From Turritopsis dohrnii (Eukaryota > Cnidaria > Hydrozoa > Anthoathecata > Oceaniidae): a stretch of DNA of 64,000 nt. Below are positions 26,401 through 37,849 of this stretch, in pieces. The stretch is taken from NCBI GenBank assembly GCA_027922465.2, contig BQMF02000019.1, forward strand, positions 1,364,001 through 1,428,000, in the 5' to 3' direction. A program made the position numbers and the translations under genes. The notes below the pieces were generated by a model that saw only the letters and a list, made by a program, of their open reading frames with translations, had not been told where the DNA came from and did no database searches. Within the stretch, counting starts at the first letter, position 1. Each line of letters starts with the position of its first letter.

Positions 26401-26622
26401 AGTTATACAATAAACTTTTAACCATTGCACTTATCTTCTCTGTTAAAAAATTGAGATGAAGCCATCCTTCTTCTAAATTTATATATGATTAAAATTGGTA
26501 TGATTAAAATTTGAGTGAATTAAGGAATATATACAATAAACTTTCAACCATTGCACTTATCTTCACTATTAAAAAATTGAGATGAAGCCATCCTTCTTCT
26601 AAATTTATATATGATTAAAATT
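26400..26622. repeat. two direct copies of a ~115-bp unit
   Basis: The unit starting near ATACAATAAACTTTTAACCA (26406) recurs from about 26526 with few differences (tctctgtt/tcactatt). The 'AAATTTGAGTGAATTAA' end of the neighbouring MITE is included between copies, so the MITE end was duplicated as well. Confidence 0.75.
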
Positions 26623-26731
26623 GTTGAACTCGCTTTTGCACATGTTGAATCTTTTGGTTTAGTCTTCAAGTCAACATATAATTTGGCTTGGGAGAAAAAA
26701 AAACACTCCTGACTTTATTTTCAATGATTTG

Positions 26732-26873
26732 TGTAGGATACTTGCATACTGGGTGTTCATGTTGTCATTGGACTTGCATTAACATTTTATTGTATTTTAA
26801 TATTTTCTTTTGTTTCCTTAGAAACCACATTCTTAACTAATAAGTATATAGAATAAGAAAGACATTTTGTTTA
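26732..26873 (+). repeat. 5' LTR
   Basis: 142 bp, no mismatch seen against the 3' copy. The LTR is very short and has no obvious TATA box. Confidence 0.92.
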
Positions 26874-26891
26874 TGTGGTTTCATACCTGTC

Positions 26892-27692
26892 GTGTCCACA
26901 ATGCCTGCTATTGCATGTCCAATAAATGGATGTGCTTATGTCACTGCTGACGTTGATCCTGCCATTGCGGCTGCTTTATTGACTGTTCATAACAATGTAC
27001 ATGTGAACGTTCCACACCACGCTGTCCCAAAACAGAAGGCACCAAAAATTCAACGTCCGACTATTATGAAGGGATCTACTGAGGAAAATTGGAATTCCTT
27101 CATTGCCAGATGGGGTATGTTTAAACAAGGAACTGCCCTTGCTGCCACTGAGATTTGTCAACAATTGTTCAGTTGTTGTGATGATGAACTGGGCAATGAT
27201 CTACTTTGCCAAAATAGTGACATTTTAAATTCAACAGAGCAAGTACTTATGGACACTATCAAGAAACTTGCTGTTACCCCAGTTGCTGTGAGTGTTCGTC
27301 GTTCTGATCTTCTTGCACTTCGACAAGCTGATGGAGAGAATATCAGATCTTTTCATGCCAGGATCAAAGGAAAAGCTGCCACTTGCGCATACACGATTAC
27401 CTGTTCCAGCACCACATGTACACAGATAGTAGACTTTACAGAAATAATTATAAAGGACGTTTTGATCTCAGGACTATCTGATGAGGAGATTAAAATGGAG
27501 GTGTTTGGATGGCATGATCTTGATCAAAAATCTATTGACGACACAGTGCAATTTATCGAAGCAAAAGAAATGGCTCAAAGTGCCCTTACAAGAACATTCA
27601 CCGCAGCTTCTATTTCCACTTACAAGAAAGGATCCAAACCCTCTAAACCGCAAAACAGTTCAACTGAGAGTTCCACAAAAAAAGCCTTGTAA
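26892..27692 (+). CDS. gag-like protein with an N-terminal zinc-finger motif
   Basis: 266 aa. Starts 18 bp after the 5' LTR. Residues 8-36 contain CPINGC...HNNVH, a C-x4-C...H-x4-H pattern resembling a C2H2 finger. A closely similar pattern starts a second gag at 63.5 kb, so it is a family character. The middle (around ENIRSFHARIKGKA) resembles capsid domains of retrotransposon gag. It would assemble particles. The frame ends at TAA just after a run of seven A (27677-27683), and the pol frame is open across this point in the +1 frame, so expression of pol requires a frameshift at or before the A-run, or the run has gained or lost a base. Confidence 0.75.
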   Translation: MSTMPAIACPINGCAYVTADVDPAIAAALLTVHNNVHVNVPHHAVPKQKAPKIQRPTIMKGSTEENWNSFIARWGMFKQGTALAATEICQQLFSCCDDELGNDLLCQNSDILNSTEQVLMDTIKKLAVTPVAVSVRRSDLLALRQADGENIRSFHARIKGKAATCAYTITCSSTTCTQIVDFTEIIIKDVLISGLSDEEIKMEVFGWHDLDQKSIDDTVQFIEAKEMAQSALTRTFTAASISTYKKGSKPSKPQNSSTESSTKKAL

Positions 27693-28467
27693 GGAATGTT
27701 CGACCCCTATCGAGAAGTCTGTATGGAGTCGACGTCAAAAGAGAATGGTTGATAGACATTTTTGTTCATTTTGCTGGAATAAGCAGATCAGAAAGAAGCC
27801 ACAGAATAATGAGATTAACACTGTCGAGGAGAGTCTTGAACACTCATCAATCACAATCGGAAGTGTAGAAACCGTTTCTTTGAGTCATATGATATTTGAC
27901 ACCGAGAGTGGATGGAAAAAAGCCAAATCCTTAAAACACCCTACCCTCTCTTTAACTATTGATGTTGATGAGAAAGACTACATCGTACTGAATCATAAAC
28001 CTCCATCAATCCAATCATCTAAAATCAATGCTGTTACTGACACTGGCGCCATGTCTTGCCTTTGGGGACTTGATGGTTTCCTTCGAGCTGGTTTTACAAT
28101 GAATGATCTCATACCAGTTAGACAAACTTTGGATGCAGTAAACAAAGAGGTGATTCCTATCTCAGGTGCAATTTTCCTGCAACTTTCTGGATTTAGCCCC
28201 ACCGGTCAACAATACGATGCAGCCGTTATGACTTATATCAGTCCATCTGCTGACAAATTCTACCTATCCGAAGACGCACTGATTCAACTTCAAGTTATTT
28301 CACCAACATTTCCTCAAGTTGGAGCCGCCTTACATCAGTCTTCAATAAAGGTTCAACCGTCTCACAACTGTGAATGCCCAAAACGTGTGCAATCACCACA
28401 ACGTCCTGATGAACTACCATTTGAATGCATTCCTGCTATAACAACGATAAAATGCGTGAATGGTTGA
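27679..28467 (+). pseudogene. zinc knuckle and aspartic protease of the LTR element
   Basis: The pol frame (open from 27481) becomes meaningful at KKPCKECSTP with a later HFCSFCWNK, together a four-cysteine zinc-binding segment. The protease motif follows: INAVTDTGAMSCLWGLDGF, with DTGA as active site. The frame stops at 28467, while homology continues in another frame (28425-28643), so an indel near 28440 breaks the gene. Confidence 0.75.
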
Positions 28468-29601
28468 TGAAATACTTCTCTGCGTCTACATTTAATCAAT
28501 GTACCCATCAGGAATTACCTGGAATGTCTGGACCAGAGATCAGCCTACATGTTGATGATTCCGCTGTACCATATACTGCCAACACTCCAGCTCCCGTACC
28601 ACTTCATTGGCAGGACACTGTGAAAGAACAATTAGATAAATGATGTCGCTATGGGTGTCCTGGAGAAAGTACCTATTGGGGAACCGTCAAGATGGTGTCA
28701 TCGAATGGTAATTACTCCAAAATCTGATGGCTCACCACGCAGAACAGTGGATTTATCTCCACTCAATAGCTTTTGTCTTCGCGAGACCCATCACGTTCAA
28801 CCACCTTTCATGCAAGCAAAGAAAGTGCCTTCTAATTGCTGGAAAACTGTAACTGATGCATGGAATGGCTTCCATTCCGTTCCTATATGTGAGATTGATC
28901 GACATTATACCACTTTTATTACGCCTTGGGGGAGATATCGTTATCGTGTTGCACCACAGGGCTTCCTTGCTAGTGGAGATGCATACTCTAGGAGATTCGA
29001 TGAGATTATAAAGGACATCGAAAGAAAAACTAAATGTGTCGAAGCAATCGCTTATTTCTTCTACAAGGGACATTATTATTTTATTTCCGCTGACCGTCTA
29101 TCAAGCTGGACTGAACAGTCACAAATTAAGTCTAGCGATGGTAGTTCCGGCTCCAAAGGTTTATGTTCAGCCCTTCGTCAACTCTTTATGACATTTGGTG
29201 TGCCCATTGAAGTATCCAGTGATGGTGGCCCTGAGTTTAAAGCGGCTGAAACGAAAGCGTTCTTTGAAAAATGGGGAATCCGACATCGCATTTCGTCAAG
29301 CTATCTGCCATCATCAAATGGACGTGCTGAACTTGCAGTAAAGGCCATCAAGAGGCTGCTAATCGACAACATTGATTCTCAAGGCTGTCTTGATACCGAT
29401 AGAATGGTCCGTGCATTGTTAATCAAGCGCAACACACCGGACCCTGACTGTAGCCTCTCACCATCAGAAGTTTTATTTGGTCATAAACTTCGAGATACTT
29501 TGCCATTTATCAAAAAGGACACTGTATTATTTGAGAATAACCAAATTTCACGTCAATGGAGAGATGCATGGCAGTCAAAGGAAGATTCTTTAAAAGCTTG
29601 A
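28425..29601 (+). pseudogene. RT fused to integrase by internal deletion
   Basis: 28425-28643 and 28651-29601 lie in different frames and are separated by about one extra base near 28642. The second part begins with RT fingers and palm: PKSDGSPRRTVDLSPLN, then the first catalytic Asp in VTDAWNGFHSV and the PQGFLASGDAY turn. It stops being RT just after RKTKC, before the YxDD box. Integrase starts immediately with FYKGHYYFISADRLSSW. Its second Asp (VSSDGGPEF) and Glu (SSNGRAELAVK) are present. The first catalytic Asp, expected just before FYKG, is absent or Tyr. RNase H and the integrase zinc domain are lost. It cannot be catalytically competent. Confidence 0.85.
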
Positions 29602-29604
29602 TAC

Positions 29605-30180
29605 GTGAAAACCCTTGAAAGATTAGCTGAACATTCTCAACAACTTCAGCCTCTCCAAGTATCTGACCAAGTTTTGATTCAAAACCAATCAGGCCCTTAC
29701 CCTACAAGATGGGATAAAAGCGGTGTTATCGTTGAGGTTGGAGACCATGACCAATATTATGTGAAAGTTGCTGGTACTGGACGTATCACTTTGAAAAACC
29801 GTCGATTCCTGCGGAAGTACCAACCTCACCTTCTTCATGGCCCAAAACCTTCTATTCCTGCACGTCCGTCTAGTTACAAAGAGATTCCACAGCCGGACCG
29901 AATTGTTACTTCAACAACCGTCGTACCCACTTCACCAATTGTTGATTCTTCATCTCGCAAAGCAGATCTCCAGCCTACCTTGATCGATTGGGATGTGCCG
30001 AATTCATATGCTTCCAACATACCCATTACCAACTCAGCTGACAAAGGTACTCCAACTATTGATAAACCCACCGTTTCTGCGACTGATGAGCCACTCACTC
30101 CTAAATTCGAATTGAGACGTTCGGCCAGGATTCGTACAGCGAAGAAAATTTACGAACAAGAAACTGGACAATATATTTGA
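29605..30180 (+). pseudogene. integrase C-terminal region of the LTR element
   Basis: 191 residues in a different frame phase from the preceding part: a TGA at 29599-29601 (AAAGCTTGA) separates the two. Contains QNQSGPYPTRWDKSGVIVE and YVKVAGTGRITLKNRRFLRK, the GPY/F-type beta-barrel module found at the C-terminus of Ty3-class integrases. It ends RRSARIRTAKKI, a basic tail. The GPY motif supports Ty3-type over BEL. Confidence 0.75.
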
Positions 30181-30298
30181 TTGAGTACGGTGGATAATAT
30201 GTTTATGTTGGTTGGTTATGGTAGACTTTATTTGTTGCTTATGTTGTTGTTTTTGTTGACCGATGACGGTGTTATCGACTGGTAATCTGGGGAGGAGA

Positions 30299-30440
30299 TG
30301 TAGGATACTTGCATACTGGGTGTTCATGTTGTCATTGGACTTGCATTAACATTTTATTGTATTTTAATATTTTCTTTTGTTTCCTTAGAAACCACATTCT
30401 TAACTAATAAGTATATAGAATAAGAAAGACATTTTGTTTA
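30299..30440 (+). repeat. 3' LTR
   Basis: 142 bp, same as the 5' LTR, preceded by the polypurine tract and followed by the ATTTG duplication. Confidence 0.92.
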
Positions 30441-30445
30441 ATTTG

Positions 30446-32320
30446 TATATGGATGTTTTTGAACATTTGACCATGAAGTTAAAACCCAAGTCACATGACT
30501 TTAAAACTTGGAGAATATTATATACTAATACGCGCTGTGCATCCAGTTTTTAGGTTAGAGAGTGACTGTTTCGGGTCGTTTTTAACGGTCAAAATCTTCT
30601 TAATCATGGTCATATAGCGGCAGTTAGACCGCACAAGACACATTCACGATTAGTATTAGCAGAAACCCAGCGCATTTCATCGTTTCAAATGTTTTGATTG
30701 TTCGCAACATCAAGAATTGATAGCGTTGACATTCGTTTGTCAGAAAGTTTTCATTTGCTATTTTGAAAAGAAGGTAATGAAACATACGAGAGTAAGAAAT
30801 CTCAAGACAACAAAGTTAGTAACGAAAGTATTGCACGAAGATTTATTAATGTTTTTAGGGTAAGTACGCTCTTGAACTTTTTTTTGTTTGTTTTGTTTCT
30901 CTTATAATATAAATAGGGTTTCTGCATCATTACTTCTCCTTTAGGGAAGACCAATAAAAACAATGAAATTTGAAAAAATGAATTTTAAATCATGACGTTC
31001 TGGATTGGTGAAGAACAATATTCTATATTGATATCCAACCTTAGCTTGGTAGAAAATCACTCGAAGGTATTAATTTGTTTTGACACGTTTGACTTACGGG
31101 TTTGGCTTTTCAAATTAGCAAATAACTTCTGTTTACCTTGGATCATGGGTTCCATGAACAGTTACAGCCATCTTAATCTTTCTGTTGTTTTCATGTGCGC
31201 AAAATTTATTTCCAGATCGTATCGTGAAAGGATGTGAAAGTAATGTGAGTATTTTTTATGTGTTTCAGATCTTCGGAGTAAAAAGATGTTTATGATATGC
31301 AGTGTTGATAATGAACAAGTAAAATGCTTTATCTGGAATACCTACAGAATTTTTAATTAAAAGGGTGAGGAGTACTTTTTTCCATTTTGACGTTACATTT
31401 TTTAATCACGGGGAACCATTGCATTGCATCTGGAATCGTACAAAACGCTTTTCAGAAGATATCTCGAGAACTACATTTTTGATGGTCCACGCAACATTGG
31501 TGAACAGGGCTGTGATGTTTGATCGCCTCGGTAACGGTTTCTGTACTTTTCAGATCAGTTGGATGTACTTTCTCAACATCGTTCTGTGATTAAAATTTTT
31601 GTAGCCATTTTTTGAGACGTCATTTTTAAAATCAAAACATGTAAAATATTTTACACAATATTTTACACAATTTTAAGCAATTTATCTTAGAGAGTGAAAA
31701 TAGCAGATGCACAGCGTGTATTTTTTAATTTTGATTGGTCTCAGATCTTCCAAGTAAAACGATTTTTTTGTTCTGCGTTCCAGTGTTGATTGCAAACTTG
31801 GAAAAATGTTTTATATCTAGGTTGTGTCTGTTTAAGTGGGTCTTTAAAATCAGGGGAACCATCGCATTGCCTCCTAAATAAGACTTGAAGTTATTTGGAA
31901 AACATCTTTAAAACATCTATGAAAAGGTATTTTTATGGTCCGCGTTATTGACGAAATGGTGACTACAACACTAATGCACTTTCTGTTTGTCATTTTGTAA
32001 ATTAATTTTTCGACACCATTTTTGAGACGTCATTTGCAGAGTTGAAATCCGTAAAAAAATTTTACACGGGTTACTAGTTACTATGTTGGAGGTTTTTCCA
32101 CTGAAAAACCTTGTTGTTATTTATTTTAATGAGCTTTGGTGAAGAACGGCCTTTATTTCTTGTGTATCATGAAGTGAAAAAAAACATGCATAGGATTTAC
32201 AATTAATCCCGTTTAATTGGTCTTTTAATTTATCTAGTGTGTGTTTCATGAACTTAGATTTACACAAAATCCCTTCCTCTTTTCATATGTACAGAATAGG
32301 TGGCCAGGGATTTCTACCAT
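30446..32320. other. intergenic with a two-copy diverged repeat
   Basis: No gene. Copies at about 31268-31660 and 31744-32070 share, in order: AGATCTTC..AGTAAAA.GAT, GGGGAACCATYGCATTGC (31419 and 31853), a TATTTTTATGGTCC-like block, and GAGACGTCATTT followed by TTTTACAC. They form an old tandem duplication of about 450 bp period. Confidence 0.55.
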
Positions 32321-32322
32321 AA

Positions 32323-33031
32323 CAGCCCTCTGAATTTAGACAGCATTCAGCTTTTGCCATCGTGAAGCTGCCGTAAATCAAAATTACGACGGTAAAATTT
32401 TGCCGACAGCGTTTTTTGGATGCAAACATTGAATAATTAATACTTTAGTAAGTCCTTTCATTTCTTTCGTTCTATCTCGTTCTATTCTTTCTATTTTCTC
32501 AATCGTGTGATATTGTCTGGTTTGTTTGTGTGATGAAAAAAAAATCATTCATTTCTTTTTCTTTGACAACTGGTGCCATCTGATGAACATTTCATTTCGT
32601 TTTTTGAGAGGAAAACCCAAGAGAAACTGGCGAGACTTAAACAATAGCAAAACAATGTTGAGTTATATCTAGCACGTGTGATTTTGGCAATTCCTGGGAA
32701 TTCCCCTGACATATTCCTTTTATTCTCAAACATTTTCTTTTCATAGAACATTTGTTTACCTCACCTATTCGATTCATAAGATTTGAATAAGATGAACAAA
32801 CATATTTTGTAACTTATTGTTCAAGATAACACTTGATAATATTTAGTTTCTGTTTTATTAGCCATTCTACACCACGTTATTTTTACTGGAATAAACCAAT
32901 AAAGTTTTGCCGTCGTTAACATCTTACTCAACGGCATTTATTTGTCGTCGTAAATAATGATCTGCCATCGCAATTTTCAAATACAACGGCACTGTTTTGC
33001 TGTCAGTCTTTTTTCTTAATTCAGAGGGCTG
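32323..33031. mobile_element. TIR element with CAGCCCTCTGAATT ends
   Basis: CAGCCCTCTGAATT at 32323 and AATTCAGAGGGCTG ending at 33031 are perfect inverses, and 'GACAGCA/TGCTGTC' extends the pairing. CCATA occurs at 32317-32321 and 33032-33036, a probable 5-bp target duplication (one base off the left end). The interior has repeated 'GCCGTCGTAAAT' sequences in both orientations and no ORF. Confidence 0.7.
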
Positions 33032-33163
33032 CCATATATACAAGTTGAAAGTTTTAAACATTGTTTAGAAAATTTGATTAAATGAACAAATCCAAATGGC
33101 TTTGTCACATCAACCTTTTTTCTATTTCATACTTCATTCAACTTAATAATCAATAAAATTTGA

Positions 33164-33166
33164 TTG

Positions 33167-33197
<31 letters not shown>

Positions 33198-33208
33198 ATA
33201 TATATATA
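33164..33208. repeat. (TA)n microsatellite
   Basis: Alternating TA with one TTTA interruption. Confidence 0.95.
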
Positions 33209-33209
33209 C

Positions 33210-34800
33210 GAAGTTGATCACAAATGCTGACTTAGAAACTTCTCATGTAAATTTAAACACAAAAAGTTCATTAAGTGTTCTTGTGTGATGTCAGTACGTA
33301 TGAAACCAACCATCAAGAAAGTGAATTTGTCATGAGTTAAAGGGATTCCTGCGTCCAAAATGATATTCACAAATACGATAGAGCTCAAAAAGTTGTTTAA
33401 CAAGTCTCTTTTCAGTATTTCATAACTATTTTTAGTTTTTGAAATATTTCGTTTTTAAAATCTTATTTAATTTATGCAATGCATAATTATTATGTCATAA
33501 GAACTATCTTATGAACTAACTAGCTAACACTTCTCATTGGAATAACTTTAGATATGATTAATATTATATCTTTATAAGTTACTTAAGGGCCTCTCCACTC
33601 TGAGTTGATTGATAGAAGAGTGAAGTCATAGTATTTACTAATTCAGAAGTTGACACACTAACAAAAAACTACCTTATTACACATCATAATTAGGCATTGC
33701 ATAATTTTGATGATTTTTAAATCGAAATATCTGCCCAAGGAAACAATATTTAAAAACTGTAAAAAGTTCTATCATCCCCCTTGAAATATCATTTTGGAAG
33801 CAGGAATCCCTTTAAAACTGTAGGGCTGTTGAATAGTTATTATAGCTATTATAATGAAAATCAAAAACTGGTTCATAAAACATATATAAATATGAATAAC
33901 ATAAAAGCATGACATTGTAATTTTATTTCTATACAAGGAAACGAAAGGAAGAGAAAGTAATAATTATTACTTCTCAGAATTCCTAGAATTGTTTTTTAAA
34001 TTCGTCTCCAACTATCTGTTCATTGGGACATGTTGGGAGAAATTTTCAATCCATCTTTTAGACGCACGGAAAAGGTGATTACTTGTTTAACAAGGAGGGA
34101 CTGATAAAAATAAATTGCTATAGCATGTAGAAGTTTAATGAAATTTTGTGATGTTAGTATTTCAAATAATACCATTGTAAGCTTTTCTTACTTGTTTCAT
34201 TAGTAAACTGCATTAAAACTGTTTGTACTATTTTCTCCTTTCCGAACTTGCTGTGCTCCTTCTCAGATACTTATTGAATTCGAGTCTGTCTAAAGATGGT
34301 GCGCGAGAAATGACAAATTATTTTAGGATAGCTAAAAACTTTTGCTTTTATTATATTTCTGTACCTCTAGAGGGATCATGGCGATCAGAAAATTGCTACC
34401 ACTTATACTTTTATATTTTTAGTTTGTTGTTTCATCTTGCATGCTCTGCCCTACCTTCTTCACTTCCTTTATAATTTTATGTGTGTGGCGTCAACAACAT
34501 CTCGACTTGACTTCCTGTTGTGTTGTGTTGTGTATCCTTTAGAAATTTTCCCTGTCACAAAAATCTCTTCAATCATTAATTAGTAGTGTACAAAACAAAG
34601 TCCATAATCAAAGCATCTGGTCAATAATTTAAATACATTATAGTTTTAAAACTAGTTAGTTATACAACACAAAAAAGATTTAAAGCAATCAAAACATTCA
34701 TGAATGATTACCACTTAGAGAGACTCTGGCTATTAAAATGTCACAATCCATTTCAGCTAATTTCGTTTATGTAACAGGCTTCAAATGTTTTGATGTCAAA
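33210..34800. other. intergenic, nothing recognised
   Basis: AT-rich, short random ORFs on both strands, no repeat partner found elsewhere in the window. Confidence 0.4.
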
Positions 34801-34804
34801 ATAA

Positions 34805-35444
34805 GGCCGATGGAAATTTTGTATTAGTTTAGCGTCACTTAACTCCTGAAAATGTCATGCAGCATGTTTTCATCATTCATTATTCATTAACTTTCTTCTA
34901 GTGCCATACATAGCCGGAGAACACATCAAATACGCCATTTTGCATTATTATAATCACTGAGATCCCGCCCGCCCGAGTACGGTACTAGCTCGAGCTTTCA
35001 AATACTTCAGACCTGCTTTTTCTTCATTGAAAAAGAAGAAATTTTCAAGAAATTTTTGCAAATTAGGTATTCCGCAAAGTTGGCTTTTTCAGCATGTATC
35101 TGATAGAAATTGAAACCATGACTCTATTATTCCAAAACTCTGCAAAAATTAATGTCTACTTCGATTACATAATCGAATGTCGAAATTTCGCTACATTTAT
35201 TATACGGAACACTCTGGGGAAGTCATTAGACGCACATGGAAGAGCAACTACTTGGACATTTTGAACCGGGATACGACGGTCGGTGTTGGGTAGGCAAGGA
35301 AATGAAGTGGATGGTGTATTATTCTTGTTAAATTGTCATTTTGTATTGAAATAATGAAATCTTGTAAAATAATGAAATTTTTTACGCGGCACTTAAAGTG
35401 ATGCGGGCGGGTGACGCTAAACTAACATAAAATTTCCATCGGCC
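34805..35444. mobile_element. PIF/Harbinger-type MITE, GGCCGATGGAAATTTT ends
   Basis: Inverted ends of about 35 bp: GGCCGATGGAAATTTTGTAT at 34805 and its reverse ending CCATCGGCC at 35444. Further in, TTAGTTTAGCGTCAC is matched by GTGACGCTAAACTAA. Flanked by TAA (34802-34804, 35445-35447), the TWA duplication of Harbinger elements. No transposase. Confidence 0.8.
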
Positions 35445-35800
35445 TAACCGACCATGCTGACCAAAACGCGTTTTGCAATAGGAATGTTGTTTTAGTTTCT
35501 CTGTGAGAAAAATGTTTTCAAAAATTTTCATGTTGGTTCGTTAAATTTTGATATATGATTTAAGGTAAAAGTTGTTATAAGAAATAGTTTAACATTTTGG
35601 GTTTTGACATCAGGTTAGTATAGTATTTCATAAATGTTCCGCAGGTTTTTTTGTGTGTGACAACACACACACTTGGCTGCTTGAAAATGAAAGGGAATGC
35701 CTGGTTTCTACATTTCAAATCGGTTAAGTTGAACCTATTAGGATGAGATAGTCTAGTCATAGTCATAGTCATTATGAAAAATGTTGTAGATTGCATTTAG

Positions 35801-36588
35801 CAGGGAGCGAATTAAGTAATAAAAAGTCGATCGCGAAAATTTGCGAGCGTAGCGAGTAAAAATAGCGCCGCAGGCAAAATTTTTTTCGCATTTCGCGATC
35901 GGTTTTGACCAAAAATGCTATCGGAAAAAAGCAATCTTCGCGATCAAAATTTATATAACTTTAATGGAATGTCTTGTTTCTAAACAAAATTGAAAACTGG
36001 GATGAAAGCTTTACTGGAAGATGCCATTTTCTTTTTTTACAAGTTGTTGCGAACATGTGACAGATGATAAAGATGAAATATGCAATGTCTTCTTTATGGA
36101 ACGCTTCTCGAGTGTGTAAACACGTTTCACCAACTTTACCTCGTTTATAATGTTACCGTTATATATACTCGTTTTTACCGTTTATAAAAACATAATCAGA
36201 AAAACGCCTTAAAGTTTATGTGAATTGTAGGAACACTTCTTTACAGCATGCGGCAAAAGTGTAAAACGTTTTACCAACTTTACTATAAAGGAATCACAAA
36301 AAGAAAGAAAATCAGGAAAACGTTTCACATCGTGTGATCTTTTTATTAAAGAAAAATATTTAACAATAAAAGGAAGCAACAGGTAGTTTCCCCCAGATTT
36401 GCGTAATTTGAATGAAAGAAAAAAGAAAAAAAGGATAAACACTGAAATAAAATGCTTTTTGATATGTTTTTAGTTTACATCTGAAAAAAATGTAGATCGC
36501 GAAAGTCAACTTTTAGTTTTATTATCAATCGCTATTTTGAAAAAACAGATCGCGATTCGCGATTCGCGATCCCTTAATTCGCTCCCTG
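35801..36588. mobile_element. CAGGG-ended (hAT-like) TIR element
   Basis: CAGGGAGCGAATTAAG at 35801 and CTTAATTCGCTCCCTG at 36588 are perfect inverses. ATTTAG flanks both sides (35795-35800, 36589-36594). Subterminal 'GATCGCGAA/TTCGCGATC' motifs are repeated near both ends, as in hAT elements where transposase binds subterminal repeats. No hAT transposase ORF remains. Confidence 0.75.
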
Positions 36589-36888
36589 ATTTAGACTTTC
36601 AAATTTTTGTGTTGTCTCTCCTTCGCTGTATAATACCCCCTGTAGAAAACACGAAAAATACTCCAAAAGAAGTTATATATATTTGTTTCGTTAACAGGGG
36701 CCACTGAAGAAGAAGATTCATCTCTCGAATTCATTGTCCAGTGGTGAATCTTTTCAACTGAGTAGCAATGGGAATTGATGGAGTGTATACGATGTGCACT
36801 TTTAAATCTTTACACAAAACCCCTTACACAGGAATTGCAAAGTCATCAATTTTCTCCATCATTGTGTTCTTTTACATCCAGCGTTTTT

Positions 36889-37819
36889 TTCAGGGGTTTT
36901 TTGCTACCGGAAAACGGTAGCAAAAACTCAATCTTGAATTGAGTTTTGAAACTCAATCTTGAATAAGAGCAAAACAAAAAAACTGAAAAAATAAAAAAAA
37001 CTGTCAAATAGGGATTCATTGACTCATTACAATCAGTAGTTGAGTGTTCTTTTTGTTCAAAAACTCTCTGTCTTTATGCATCGCCCTTTACATGTGCTGG
37101 TGTAGAGAGACGGACTCCTTGTTTACCACCTAGCTCCTCTTCCATTTTTATTTCGTTTTCGATTGCGATTGTTAAATTGCAGAACGATAATTGAATAGTG
37201 TGAAATGTATTTCTATGAATGCGCGCAGACAGTCTGTTGTGTATTTTTCAGCCGTATTTTTATTTCTATTGTGTATTTTTAAATAGAGCTCGTCTCGAGA
37301 GACTTCTTTTGTTACACATACGTGATAGGTAGCCATAAATTTGAATGTATTAATTCATTATTTTCGGCGCTTTTTCTTACCTCAAAATACGCTACTTTTG
37401 CACTATACCACCTGTAATTTCTAACATTTTGATCTTTCACATTCCTTTCTCATTCCATAATAACGTAATAAGTTTTTCTTTTTCAATGGTTTTTCCTTCG
37501 TTTTTTATGCTACATTTTATCATTGCGTAACCAGCTGCACGTGTGATCACGCAATCGAAAACGAAATAATAAGTTATTTAATTTTCATCTGAAATAATGT
37601 TGCCAACAACATTATTCTTGTTAAATCCACGTACGTAAGAATTCTCCTGGGAAGTGAATTCTTCGGCGATCTGGCTGTTCCTTATTTCAAAAATTTTTCA
37701 ACCCCTCAGGCCCAACCATGGTGGGCCTATCGGGTGTCACTGTCCAAGCAAACAGGTAAACAACAGTTATGAAACTCAATCTTAAAAGTAAAAACGGTAG
37801 CAGCTAAAAATCCTGAAAT
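36889..37819. mobile_element. probable CAGGG-type element, related to the 52.3-kb MITE
   Basis: The left end, CAGGGGTTTTTTGCTACCGG with AACGGTAGCAAAAACTCAAT, is inversely matched by AACGGTAGCAGCTAAAAATCCTG near 37795-37817. The ends share 'TACCG..CGGTAG' and 'AACTCAATCTTGA' blocks with the element at 52272-52739. No clear target duplication. Confidence 0.5.
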
Positions 37820-37849
37820 AAAGCCTGACATCTCAGCTCACAACGACAC

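Larger units (their letters stand above)
26732..30440 (+). mobile_element. LTR retrotransposon, recent insertion, internally deleted
   Basis: 142-bp LTRs at 26732-26873 and 30299-30440 appear identical. They start TGTAGGATAC and end TTTTGTTTA. The target duplication is ATTTG (26727-26731 and 30441-30445). A purine tract (GGGGAGGAGA) directly precedes the 3' LTR. A possible primer-binding site, TGGTTTCATACCTG, starts two bases after the 5' LTR; I could not match it to a tRNA. Coding order is gag, zinc knuckle, protease, RT, integrase, but the part from the RT catalytic motif to the start of the integrase core is missing, including RNase H. The order fits Ty3/mdg4 or BEL-like elements; I favour Ty3-type with modest confidence. 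Confidence 0.9.

Noticed and set aside
26400..26622. Short CRISPR-like or satellite array
   Set aside because: Only two direct copies, next to a MITE; the genome is eukaryotic.
26892..30180. BEL/Pao assignment of the LTR element
   Set aside because: The GPY/F-like module in the integrase tail and the protease-RT order fit Ty3-type better, though the deletion leaves some doubt.
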